IMG/VR virus record: IMGVR_UViG_3300029945_000001
Span: 1 to 64,000 of that record
Reading direction: 5' to 3' (one strand)
DNA: 64,000 nt
Source: a virus
This document shows positions 1-7,526 of the stretch, piece by piece. Both the position numbers and the translations under genes were made by a program. The stretch's first letter is position 1, and the number at the start of each line of letters is the position of its first letter. Under the pieces are notes generated by a model. That model saw only the letters and a program-made list of their open reading frames with translations, was not told the origin of the DNA and did no database searches.

Positions 1-3000
1 AGTTCCACGAATATCATTAATAACAGGATCTACTGATAAATAAGATTTAATAGCAACCTTACCAGAATCAGGAGTACATTCAGATAATACACCAACGCCG
101 TCTTCTGGATATGTTCTATCATCGACCATAAATGATTGAGCAGTTCTACCACCCTGCCCGGCATAAGTAACCGTTAACTTATCTTGAATTTCATGAATAG
201 GATTAATTTCATCAAATAACTGAACAGACTGATCATTAAGAATTTCATAAAAAACAGCATCTGGATTAATAGAGAATGATTTTTTATTAACTCGTTGATT
301 TCTATAAGTAGCATAACTACGAGCCATATGGTTATAAAGAACAGTTACCAATCTCTCATATCCACGAGTTCTTAGATTTCTCATAGAAGATGTCTGAATA
401 GCATAATCGTAAGATAACATTTCAGTTGCTTTAACCAATAAATTAAAGAAGTCTGTAGGCATATTCATCTTCTTTAAAGTATCTCTTGTAATAGTATCAA
501 TAAAGAAATCAAAGTTATCAGTAATACCTTTTAGATAGTTAACCTTTTCTCCATTATCTAACAACATAACGTAATAGGCATCTTTCTCATTTAAGTCTTT
601 TAATTCAAAGTTAGAAGTATTGTATTTTAAGAGTCCTGAAACAATTAAAGACTTTTCAATAGGATATCGATCAAACACTAAATATCCATCACTAAAGGGA
701 ACAATAATAGATGATAACTTATCTTTAGGAATATCTCTCTTTTCAGTATAAAAAGTATAGTCTATTTTAAGTTGTTTAAGAACTTGTGTAAGTCCATACT
801 GAAAGCCCATAATAAAAATAATAGGAAAGTTCTTATCTAGGATCTTTAATTCAGTCCACTCATGTACTACTTTAGGTAATGGCATTTTTCCTTTAAATTC
901 TGATACTAATATGTCAAGTATACAAGAGGAGTTTACTTCTGTATTTGTCTTCAAATCTATTTCATGAATAACATTATCAAAACCAAAGAATAATAAATTC
1001 TTATTTTTCATGCCGCAACAAACACCATACTTTTTCTCTAATGGAATGACTTTGTCTTTCTCTAGAATCTTTTTAACAAAATCAAATCTTTCTGTAAGAT
1101 CAAAGAATAACTGATAATTTGTTGTGATGAGTTGACTAAACTTATCAGCAACACATGTATATTCATACGGAAGTTTAGTAGGTGATTTCAATGCACCATA
1201 AACAATAGTTAGTCCTATTTTACTCTTATAAATATTGGCAATATAATTCTGAATAAATATTCTAAAACTATGAACCTTATGTTTATTTCTTTCAACAATA
1301 GTTTTGTTATAGTTAGAAGCTAGTGAAACTCTATTAGGAGCCACTTTACATATAGGAACATTAACTTCTTGTTTAATCATTCTCGACTTAATACCATTTG
1401 CTAACATAATACCATCATCACTTACTATTGGAAGTTTAAAGACAACTTTGTGTTTCTTACCTTCCATATCTTCATATGTAAACTTAAATCTCTTTACTCT
1501 ATTGATTCTAGAGATTTCTTCACTCTCTTCGATATCAGTTAAGAACAACCCAACACTATGAAAATGTAATGCAACATTAGCAATATCTTTATATAAATTT
1601 TCATTTATGTAATGTTCATCTAATTTAATAGCAGATGAAGATAACATAGATTCATCAAGTACATGATCCTTTAAGAAATTTAATTTATTTTTACTTATAG
1701 CAACATCTGGAGTTGCATCAATATGTTCAGATAATGATTTATTATTTAGTTTAACACCTTTATAAATCTGAGCAACTCTTTTTAATCTCTTTTGCTGAGC
1801 TTCAGAAAGATTAGGATAATTATTAATATAATCAACTGCTTGATTGTCGATGATAGAAGAAGGAATATTATCACTTAATTCTTGAACTTCAATATCTTTA
1901 CCTTGTACTTTAATAGCATTACGAATAATAACAAGATAGTGATTATACTTAATAGTTTTTTCTTTGTCTTTTGAAACAGGTATAAGCCAGGTATACCAGC
2001 GTTCTAGCGCATGTAAGTTTAAATATCTAATTCCAGTTTCTGATGTTAGGACATCATCTTCGCTATTCAGAATAATCTTCTTTATAGTCTTTTCACCAAA
2101 GAAAATTTCAAACCGATTTGCTTTAATAAAAGTATCTTTAGAAAGTGAATTATTTGATCTCTTCTCTTTTAATAAATGTTCTATAAACTTAATAAATTTT
2201 TCACTTTCATCACTGGAATGAATATCAAGATCGTTTGTAGTATCGATAAGGTTATGCATAACCATAGCACCACTAGAGCATATTACTAGCTTCTCTAAAC
2301 TATCTTTATTAAATATTTTCATCTTCTTAATAATATCTACTCTTGTCATAGGTTTATTTGTTAATAAATCTAATTCATCATCGTCTTCAATATCAATTAT
2401 TTGTTGTTCGTCTTGATTTTCTTCTTTTAATGTTTCTAATTCAGTCAAGTTATCAATATCTATCAATTTAATAAGTTTGTTAGTATTTGCTTTTAAACTA
2501 CTAACATTTTGATCTTTAGGAATATCATTTTTATCTTCATCTGTTATTTCTGTATGTTCTGTAATATCATTATCTTCAGTATCGTCATCTTCTCTACCTT
2601 GAGTTTCAACAATCTTATCGTAGCCATGTTCGTCTAAGTTATCAGTATCTATATTCATATGTCCGGCTAATTGTAGATTTGTAATATGTTTCATAACACT
2701 TAGCATCATTGATGTATCTTTAACTTTATCAAACATATGTCTCATATCACCAAGATTATAAATAATGGCTTTATCACCAGCTGTTAAAATAATATTTGTT
2801 CTGTCTAATTCTGGTACTGTCAATTCATTAAATAAAGAAGTAGCATTAACAAATTCATCTTTTTCTTTTACTCTAGAAACAAAGTTAAATAAGTGGATTA
2901 AGAAGTAATAGGTAAAGTCTTTACAATTCTTGAATTTAAGATTTTGATAATTAATTTCTTTCATAGTTGTTGTAAATGAAGATCTCTTATAAATGATAGA

Positions 3001-3594
3001 AGAAATCGGAATATGAATATAGTGAAGTTTGTGATCAATCTTAACAGTTGTATCTAAGATAGTTTTTAAAATAGCTTCAAATGTTCTATATCCTTGTAGT
3101 TTTCCACCAATAGGTTGTGCTGTTGTAATAGCATTATAATTAACAATAGGAAGAACATTACTTTTATTGAGCATAGATGCTAACATACTTGATCTTTTAA
3201 CATTATGATGTTTCTTAAAGAAGTTTTGAATCTCTGATGTAAAAGATTGAGGTCTATACTTTAAGTTATCATCAATAAAGAATCTAGACTCTTTTTCTGG
3301 TAAAGCTAACTGATTCCATAAATAAAGAGTAAATTTCTCATTTTTAATAAATGTATCATTTAGATCTGGAGATATGGTTAAGTGTTTATTCTGTAAAAAT
3401 TGGTCAACGACATGATAAACTGAATTATTAGGAAGTTGTAAGTTTTCAACTCTAACTAATAAGTTAGGAATATTAGATCTTTTCCATGTTGTATATTTAG
3501 TTTTAAACTGTTGAAAAACAAATTTTTCAAGAGCAGCTTCTTCATTGAAAGTTACAATACCACCATCCTCTGTTTGAAATGTATATGGCTCCAT
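1..3594 (-). CDS. RNA polymerase beta subunit, N-terminal part (partial, C-terminus outside window)
   Basis: The frame is open from an ATG at 3594 to the left edge (1198 codons). Near the edge it reads DEINPIHEIQDK, then TYAGQGGRT, then RTYPEDGVGVLSECTPDSG. This aligns with the bacterial beta fork region (NPLSEITHKRR, ALGPGGLTR, HPTHYGRLCPIETPEGPN). Only the first half of a beta subunit is therefore visible, and it is about twice as long before the fork as in E. coli. An acidic low-complexity stretch (about residues 330-410, many D/E/N) looks like an insertion. An AGGAT precedes the ATG. The role is phage transcription. In phiKZ the beta N-half belongs to the virion RNA polymerase and lies near beta' N and the gp181 tail protein, as here. 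Whether this copy is packaged is inference. Confidence 0.85.
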   Translation of the reverse strand, partial: MEPYTFQTEDGGIVTFNEEAALEKFVFQQFKTKYTTWKRSNIPNLLVRVENLQLPNNSVYHVVDQFLQNKHLTISPDLNDTFIKNEKFTLYLWNQLALPEKESRFFIDDNLKYRPQSFTSEIQNFFKKHHNVKRSSMLASMLNKSNVLPIVNYNAITTAQPIGGKLQGYRTFEAILKTILDTTVKIDHKLHYIHIPISSIIYKRSSFTTTMKEINYQNLKFKNCKDFTYYFLIHLFNFVSRVKEKDEFVNATSLFNELTVPELDRTNIILTAGDKAIIYNLGDMRHMFDKVKDTSMMLSVMKHITNLQLAGHMNIDTDNLDEHGYDKIVETQGREDDDTEDNDITEHTEITDEDKNDIPKDQNVSSLKANTNKLIKLIDIDNLTELETLKEENQDEQQIIDIEDDDELDLLTNKPMTRVDIIKKMKIFNKDSLEKLVICSSGAMVMHNLIDTTNDLDIHSSDESEKFIKFIEHLLKEKRSNNSLSKDTFIKANRFEIFFGEKTIKKIILNSEDDVLTSETGIRYLNLHALERWYTWLIPVSKDKEKTIKYNHYLVIIRNAIKVQGKDIEVQELSDNIPSSIIDNQAVDYINNYPNLSEAQQKRLKRVAQIYKGVKLNNKSLSEHIDATPDVAISKNKLNFLKDHVLDESMLSSSAIKLDEHYINENLYKDIANVALHFHSVGLFLTDIEESEEISRINRVKRFKFTYEDMEGKKHKVVFKLPIVSDDGIMLANGIKSRMIKQEVNVPICKVAPNRVSLASNYNKTIVERNKHKVHSFRIFIQNYIANIYKSKIGLTIVYGALKSPTKLPYEYTCVADKFSQLITTNYQLFFDLTERFDFVKKILEKDKVIPLEKKYGVCCGMKNKNLLFFGFDNVIHEIDLKTNTEVNSSCILDILVSEFKGKMPLPKVVHEWTELKILDKNFPIIFIMGFQYGLTQVLKQLKIDYTFYTEKRDIPKDKLSSIIVPFSDGYLVFDRYPIEKSLIVSGLLKYNTSNFELKDLNEKDAYYVMLLDNGEKVNYLKGITDNFDFFIDTITRDTLKKMNMPTDFFNLLVKATEMLSYDYAIQTSSMRNLRTRGYERLVTVLYNHMARSYATYRNQRVNKKSFSINPDAVFYEILNDQSVQLFDEINPIHEIQDKLTVTYAGQGGRTAQSFMVDDRTYPEDGVGVLSECTPDSGKVAIKSYLSVDPVINDIRGT

Positions 3595-3730
3595 TACAAC
3601 ATCCTATTTTGTAGTTCTAAATTATGGTAAATTTTATTAAATCAAAATTTCTTTAATATAAGTTAAAAATCTTTAAAGATTATATATTTTATGGTTTACT
3701 TTAGGCCTTTTCTACTGAAAGGATCTAGAT

Positions 3731-3871
3731 ATGGATACTTTTGATATTCTATTTATAATTAGTTTTATTATATGTTTTATAATCTTTTTATCTTTTGTCT
3801 TTAAACTACCAAAAGAAAAATCATTGTCAACAAAATATACTCAAATTAAAAATGTTAAATACTTTTTCTGA
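3731..3871 (+). CDS. 46-aa single-span membrane microprotein
   Basis: ATG with a good ribosome site (GAAAGGA, 7 bases upstream). The product is one hydrophobic helix (about residues 5-25, rich in I and F) followed by a Lys-rich tail ending KNVKYFF. It ends 4 bases before a perfect terminator palindrome, which supports a real transcription unit. The function is unknown. It is AT-rich, unlike the GC-richer small genes that follow. Confidence 0.55.
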   Translation: MDTFDILFIISFIICFIIFLSFVFKLPKEKSLSTKYTQIKNVKYFF

Positions 3872-3875
3872 TCAT

Positions 3876-3907
3876 AACTACAGTAGGGCATATGCCCTAC
3901 TGTAGTT
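3876..3907 (+). terminator. Perfect palindrome hairpin terminator
   Basis: A 16 + 16 base perfect inverted repeat with core GGGCAT/ATGCCC, directly after the 46-aa gene. In RNA it would form a long stem closed by an ATAT-like loop. One of about nineteen such hairpins at unit ends in the window. Confidence 0.75.
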
Positions 3908-3918
3908 TAAATCTATTG

Positions 3919-3940
3919 AAATATATATTACTATATTGAC
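3919..3940 (+). promoter_or_regulatory. Putative early promoter (TATATTAC type)
   Basis: Reads AAATATATATTACTATATTG, 45 bases before the ATG of the next gene. It shares the extended motif with sites at 4700, 30819, 47576 and 53235. TATATTAC is the core of phiKZ early promoters; use by a virion RNAP here is inference. Confidence 0.55.
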
Positions 3941-3984
3941 TTAAGGATGCATTAAGTATCCATTCTCTTTTGCTGAGGTTTACC

Positions 3985-4350
3985 ATGACTTATTTTCCTC
4001 TTGTTGTTGCTAGATTCTTTACGATCACTCTTGACAAGGATGTTCTCGAACATACCAAGACTTACGAACATGAAAAAGAGACATACGAGTTCATCGTGAA
4101 GTGGACTGGCCTGACTCCGACCTGGAAAGTCGTCGCGCAGTTTAACTGCTTGATCAGAAATCTTGGAGGTTGGGCTCCCCTGACTTTCCTGTCGCTGATC
4201 GGCTTATCAGTCGAATATGGGTTTAACTCCAAGCTGTTCCTGGCGGCCCCCGTGGCGCTTAGTTTCGATCTGGTGGTGCTTCTTACCAGCATTATCCAGA
4301 AACTGAGCAATCCCATTTTTGGGCTTCTTTATAAGGAGGAACATATCTGA
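3985..4350 (+). CDS. 121-aa protein with two predicted membrane helices
   Basis: Starts MTYFPLVVARFF. A GAGG lies 8 bases upstream of the ATG, so I prefer it to the in-frame TTG at 3970. Two hydrophobic segments are visible: around residues 65-82 (APLTFLSLIGLSVEYG) and around 87-107 (LFLAAPVALSFDLVVLL). The gene is clearly GC-richer than the surrounding phage genes and uses host-like codons such as CTG, ATC and GGC. A TATATTAC-type promoter precedes it. A likely reading is an early inner-membrane protein acting on the host. I do not recognise the family. Confidence 0.7.
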   Translation: MTYFPLVVARFFTITLDKDVLEHTKTYEHEKETYEFIVKWTGLTPTWKVVAQFNCLIRNLGGWAPLTFLSLIGLSVEYGFNSKLFLAAPVALSFDLVVLLTSIIQKLSNPIFGLLYKEEHI

Positions 4351-4357
4351 AAGGGAT

Positions 4358-4639
4358 ATGAACATGGACGAAAGCAATCTTGTTCCAAAACTGAGGTTCG
4401 AGTTCAATCTACTGATCCTGATGAGAGATAAAGATATACATGAAAATCAGGAACGGATGATCGGACTTCAGAACATTCTCATGAAATCTACTGCTTTTCC
4501 GAATAGCAGTGATGGCATCGTCTTCAAGGAGAACATCATTTCGGAAAACGAGCGCGAGTTCATTCTTGATATCATCGTCAAGAACACGCAGTTCAAGCTA
4601 TATAGAAAGATGGGACTAGTTTCTGTTGTGTTTATATAA
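4358..4639 (+). CDS. Small acidic hypothetical protein (93 aa)
   Basis: Follows the two-helix protein by 7 bases. An AAGGG lies just before the ATG at 4358, and a second ATG at 4364 is equally possible. A strong AAGGAGG at 4333-4339 lies further upstream, inside the end of the previous gene. The product begins MNMDESNLVPKLRFEFN and has no recognisable domain. Codon use is GC-richer than in the structural genes. It is followed by a strong hairpin terminator, so this and the previous gene form one unit from the promoter at 3919. Confidence 0.6.
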   Translation: MNMDESNLVPKLRFEFNLLILMRDKDIHENQERMIGLQNILMKSTAFPNSSDGIVFKENIISENEREFILDIIVKNTQFKLYRKMGLVSVVFI

Positions 4640-4650
4640 GTGGAAACTAT

Positions 4651-4675
4651 GGGGGAGAGCATCATGCTCTCCCCC
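4651..4675 (+). terminator. Rho-independent terminator hairpin
   Basis: GGGGGAGAGC pairs with GCTCTCCCCC around an ATCAT loop, followed by a T-rich run (TTAATATCTTTTCTTTTTT). Ends the 3985-4639 unit. Confidence 0.85.
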
Positions 4676-4699
4676 TTAATATCTTTTCTTTTTTATTTG

Positions 4700-4720
4700 A
4701 GATATATATTACTTATTTGA
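4700..4720 (+). promoter_or_regulatory. Putative early promoter (TATATTAC type)
   Basis: AGATATATATTACTTATTTG, 39 bases before the ATG at 4760 and just downstream of a terminator. Matches the extended motif seen at 47576 most closely. Confidence 0.6.
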
Positions 4721-4759
4721 AAGTTTTAACCCTATCTAATGTATGATTAGGAGAGAGAA

Positions 4760-4861
4760 ATGAAGGCCGATAAAGCAAATCTCGAAGGTGTTGTTTATCT
4801 CGCCTTCGCTATGTTCGGAATGATAGTAATCATGGTGCTCGCATATACTCCGGCACAATGA
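4760..4861 (+). CDS. 33-aa membrane microprotein
   Basis: ATG preceded by AGGAGAGAG and by a clear promoter motif. The product starts MKADKANLEG and continues as a single hydrophobic helix (about residues 11-29) ending YTPAQ. GC-rich codons (CTC, GCC, ATC, GTG) support translation. A perfect palindrome follows 9 bases after the stop. Having its own promoter, ribosome site and terminator makes this a convincing very small gene. The function is unknown; a host-membrane effector is possible. Confidence 0.65.
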   Translation: MKADKANLEGVVYLAFAMFGMIVIMVLAYTPAQ

Positions 4862-4870
4862 TCATTAACT

Positions 4871-4900
4871 CTAGGGTGAGTTCATATGAACTCACCCTAG
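4871..4900 (+). terminator. Perfect palindrome hairpin terminator
   Basis: 15 + 15 base perfect inverted repeat, arms CTAGGGTGAGTTCAT and its complement. It also lies 18 bases before the GTG start of the next microgene, so it could act as an attenuator for that gene. Confidence 0.75.
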
Positions 4901-4918
4901 TATGTGGAGAATAATCAC

Positions 4919-5044
4919 GTGGCAAAAATATTTCTTTGTAAGAAACATGGATGTGGGCACGAACTAACCAGTATTAAAGATAACGAAGTCTGTGACTGGT
5001 GTGGCTCGCCCATGGAGAAAATTGCTGCAATATTCGGCGTGTGA
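4919..5044 (+). CDS. 41-aa zinc-ribbon microprotein (GTG start)
   Basis: A GTG start with a GGAG about 11 bases upstream gives a 41-residue protein beginning MAKIFLCKKHGCGHEL. It has two Cys pairs: C7-x4-C12 and C25-x2-C28 (CDWCGSPM). That spacing is typical of a treble-clef or zinc-ribbon knuckle. The gene lies between two perfect palindromes and ends 4 bases before the second. Zinc binding is inferred from the cysteines. Small phage zinc ribbons often bind host RNAP or nucleic acid, but nothing here shows that. Confidence 0.6.
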   Translation: MAKIFLCKKHGCGHELTSIKDNEVCDWCGSPMEKIAAIFGV

Positions 5045-5047
5045 ATA

Positions 5048-5079
5048 AGAGAGGGAGTGGCATATGCCACTCCCTCTCT
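5048..5079. terminator. Bidirectional palindrome terminator
   Basis: 16 + 16 base perfect inverted repeat centred on GGCAT/ATGCC, between convergent units (zinc ribbon on +, 91-aa gene on -). It can serve both. Confidence 0.75.
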
Positions 5080-5094
5080 CACCTTTTATTTTTT

Positions 5095-5370
5095 CTATAA
5101 ATCAAGATGTTCTGATAGAGTACAATATCCAATACTTTCATTAGTAACATTTCTTCTAATATTAACAAGTTCGCAACAATTATTATTTATAACAGTTTGT
5201 CCATCATACATAATAATTTCATCATTACAATATTTTTTAATATTTGTAATAATCACCATAGCATTAGGGACGTGATTTTTAAAAATAGGATCATTGATCT
5301 GACACATTGTAACGTCACCAATTTTCAAAGACTTTGAAAAAGTTTGTATTTGTGACATTTCAAATGACAT
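5095..5370 (-). CDS. Small hypothetical protein (91 aa), last gene of the maturase operon
   Basis: Begins MSFEMSQIQTFSKSLKIGDV, with an AGGAT just upstream, 6 bases after the stop of the radical SAM gene. The pattern KIGDVTMCQINDP...VPNAMVIITNI resembles a small beta-barrel or SH3-like fold, but I recognise no family. It has four cysteines (positions about 22, 48, 65-66 and 82). Operon position suggests a partner of the radical SAM enzyme or the Cys-rich protein; that is inference. A + strand frame at 5057-5275 overlaps it and lacks a ribosome site. Confidence 0.6.
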   Translation of the reverse strand: MSFEMSQIQTFSKSLKIGDVTMCQINDPIFKNHVPNAMVIITNIKKYCNDEIIMYDGQTVINNNCCELVNIRRNVTNESIGYCTLSEHLDL

Positions 5371-5376
5371 CCTATT

Positions 5377-6672
5377 TTAGACTGGGAGTTTAAATTTATC
5401 TACAGAAAGGCCAAAAATGTTTTTTCTACTTTCTGGCAAAGTATCAGAACATATATAAAGAGGTACATAACCAGTTTGTGATTCAAATGCAACAGCAAAT
5501 AAAGGAATAAGATTTGTATAAGACATTTCGCAGGATGAAGCAAATAACTCATCTTGAATAAAGAAACAACTTCCTCTACATGTAGATAACACAGGACAAT
5601 CTTTACAATTCTCTCGTCTAGACCAATGTGTACCAGTATTTAATTTTACTTCATCGAGTTTTGTAATATCACCGATTTTATGAGATTCACCATTCTGAGC
5701 TATGGTATTAGCAGATGTATTTTGACATGTCAATATATCCCCATTCATATTAACAACGAGAACATTTTCTGCATCTAAACCACAACCTTGTGGATCATTA
5801 ACATGACTTTCAACATTAAAATGGGAAGTCATAACATTTTTTTGATTTGGTAATCTATCAAATAAACCAGGATTTTGTTTAAACTCTAACCAGTTATATA
5901 GACGTAAACTTTGCATTTCTTCATGAGTGAAATTAATCGAATCTTTACTATCATCAGAATAAGCAACAACATATCCCATTTCCGAGAAATTGATGATATC
6001 TCTCTTAGGAAATTTATTCATAAAGAATTCAATAATTTTTGATCTAGAGTAATTTTGTTTATTAAGAACAGATCCGAAACAGAATCTACCTTTGAATTTT
6101 TCCAAAATATAGTCGATAACTTCATAGTTAGTATCTAATGGATCATCACCACGGACGTGTTGTCCAGGGCCATCGTGAGACATAGACATGGTAAATCCAT
6201 TATCAAATAGAAAGTCAGCAATTTCTTTTGTAAGAAGACTACCATTAGTAATAATACCAAAATTAGTTTTTGGCATAAGCGGTCTTAGTTTTTCAATAAG
6301 AGGTTTTAATTTTTTCCAATAAACTAATGGTTCTCCGCCCCAAAACTGTAATTTCCTAATACCACTTAAATCTACATTATCTATTAATTTATTAACAAAT
6401 TCATCAACATCGTACTTATCTTTTGTTTCAGAGTGCGCTAAGAATTTCTGAGAACAATAACTACAATTGAAATTACAAGAAATGCCGAGCTGAATTTTCA
6501 TGAAATAAGGAGTTCTTGATTTCTTACACGGAGTTTCTTTAGATACACTAAACGGAACTATAACTTCTGTAGATTCAATTTCCTTAGCTGAAATTCTATT
6601 CGTAAGACTATCAAAATAAAAATACTTTTGTTCTTCAGTTTCCCAATCTTCACAAAGAATTTTATAAATCAT
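5377..6672 (-). CDS. Radical SAM/SPASM peptide-modifying enzyme
   Basis: Radical SAM cluster motif C66-x3-C70-x2-C73 (SCNFNCSYC), then GGEP near residue 110, the usual S-adenosylmethionine motif. The C-terminal SPASM region has GDILTCQN, then CKDCPVLSTCRGSC (C-x2-C-x5-C-x3-C) and a last SSCEMSY, the layout of auxiliary [4Fe-4S] clusters. Enzymes of this type (sulfatase maturases, sactipeptide and ranthipeptide synthases, PqqE) modify side chains of peptide or protein substrates. I chose the ATG at 6672 because GAGGAGAAAAG precedes it; an upstream in-frame ATG at 6711 lies inside the preceding gene. Only 16 bases separate it from the Cys-rich protein gene, the obvious candidate substrate. 431 aa, no membrane segment. 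Confidence 0.9.
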   Translation of the reverse strand: MIYKILCEDWETEEQKYFYFDSLTNRISAKEIESTEVIVPFSVSKETPCKKSRTPYFMKIQLGISCNFNCSYCSQKFLAHSETKDKYDVDEFVNKLIDNVDLSGIRKLQFWGGEPLVYWKKLKPLIEKLRPLMPKTNFGIITNGSLLTKEIADFLFDNGFTMSMSHDGPGQHVRGDDPLDTNYEVIDYILEKFKGRFCFGSVLNKQNYSRSKIIEFFMNKFPKRDIINFSEMGYVVAYSDDSKDSINFTHEEMQSLRLYNWLEFKQNPGLFDRLPNQKNVMTSHFNVESHVNDPQGCGLDAENVLVVNMNGDILTCQNTSANTIAQNGESHKIGDITKLDEVKLNTGTHWSRRENCKDCPVLSTCRGSCFFIQDELFASSCEMSYTNLIPLFAVAFESQTGYVPLYICSDTLPESRKNIFGLSVDKFKLPV

Positions 6673-6688
6673 TGTACTTTTCTCCTCA

Positions 6689-7216
6689 TCAGTCACCGGA
6701 ACCGGCACCATTAGACAAGTCTACGATCGAACAATTACAGTTACAATTGTATTGACAATTACAATTACAATTACAATCGGCTTGTATACCAGTTGTATGA
6801 CTATAAGCACACTGGTTTGTACCCATTGGAGTACAAGCACAATTACATTGTACCATATCCTCATTATAAATCCAATTTAAACCATCATAACAAGCATCGT
6901 AAGTAATAACAATTCCGCATTGAGAACCATCAAGTTTATAATAATTAGGACTACTAAAATTACACACAGATTCTTGCACACACTGTCCAGTAGAAGCACA
7001 ATTTGTTGTAGTAGAAGTCGCTGTTCTTGTAATACTATTTTGAGAAGAAACAGGAGTAAAATAATTATATCCTCTTAAAGATTGTAACCCGTTTGCCATT
7101 CCATAAGGAGTATTTGCTTTAATAGTTGCCATACTCAATGTAGCATTAGAAGCGTTACCCATTAATACATCTATATCAGAAAAATTAATAGCACCAGATG
7201 TAGGAATATTTGTCAT
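6689..7216 (-). CDS. Cysteine-rich virion-like protein, candidate radical SAM substrate
   Basis: Residues 1-55 (IPTSGAINFSDIDVLMG, later TLSMATI and LRGYNYF) look like the short N-terminal module at the start of many phage tail appendage proteins, and contain no Cys. From about residue 73 there are 16 cysteines in about 90 residues. The tail alternates Cys with Asn: DCNCNCNC, then QYNCNCNC, ending in a Gly/Ser tail (NGAGSGD). Its ATG overlaps the stop of the 98-aa gene (ATGA), and the radical SAM gene follows 16 bases later, so the three are translationally linked. Thioether crosslinking of the Cys/Asn tail is inference. Metal binding or disulfides are alternatives. 175 aa. Confidence 0.75.
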   Translation of the reverse strand: MTNIPTSGAINFSDIDVLMGNASNATLSMATIKANTPYGMANGLQSLRGYNYFTPVSSQNSITRTATSTTTNCASTGQCVQESVCNFSSPNYYKLDGSQCGIVITYDACYDGLNWIYNEDMVQCNCACTPMGTNQCAYSHTTGIQADCNCNCNCQYNCNCNCSIVDLSNGAGSGD

Positions 7217-7509
7217 TGTTGATTACTCGTCAAATAAAGTAACAGATCATTTATGTCTGTACTGCCAGTTTCTATTCTTAATTTAATAAGATCTATGATT
7301 TCTCCTGTTGTATCAGATTTAATTTGTGTAGCAAGTTCTGTGGCATAAGTCGTTAACGTATCATTAAAAAATCCATAAATATCTTGTTCTGTTAATATAG
7401 TAGTTTCTATAGTACTTTTACCTGTTGTATCAGCAGCAACTAATTTAGTTTTATAGGCAGTAATAGCTGTTGTTATCTGATCATTTGTAAAACTGGACGC
7501 AATGGGCAT
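7213..7509 (-). CDS. Hypothetical helical protein (98 aa)
   Basis: ATG with a strong ribosome site (AGGAGAGAAAAGG). Thr-rich, predicted mostly helical (TNDQITTAITAYKTKL, later IIDLIKLRIETG). No Cys and no recognised domain. It sits between RNAP beta' N-half and the Cys-rich protein, overlapping the latter by 4 bases. A structural or chaperone role for the Cys-rich protein is possible. It is probably too helical to be a peptide-recognition (RRE) domain, which is a winged helix of about 80 residues. Confidence 0.65.
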   Translation of the reverse strand: MPIASSFTNDQITTAITAYKTKLVAADTTGKSTIETTILTEQDIYGFFNDTLTTYATELATQIKSDTTGEIIDLIKLRIETGSTDINDLLLYLTSNQQ

Positions 7510-7526
7510 TCCTTTTCTCTCCTATA

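Noticed and set aside
5057-5275. 72-codon + strand frame, hydrophobic
   Set aside because: Starts inside a terminator palindrome, has no ribosome site and lies opposite the better-supported 91-aa gene.
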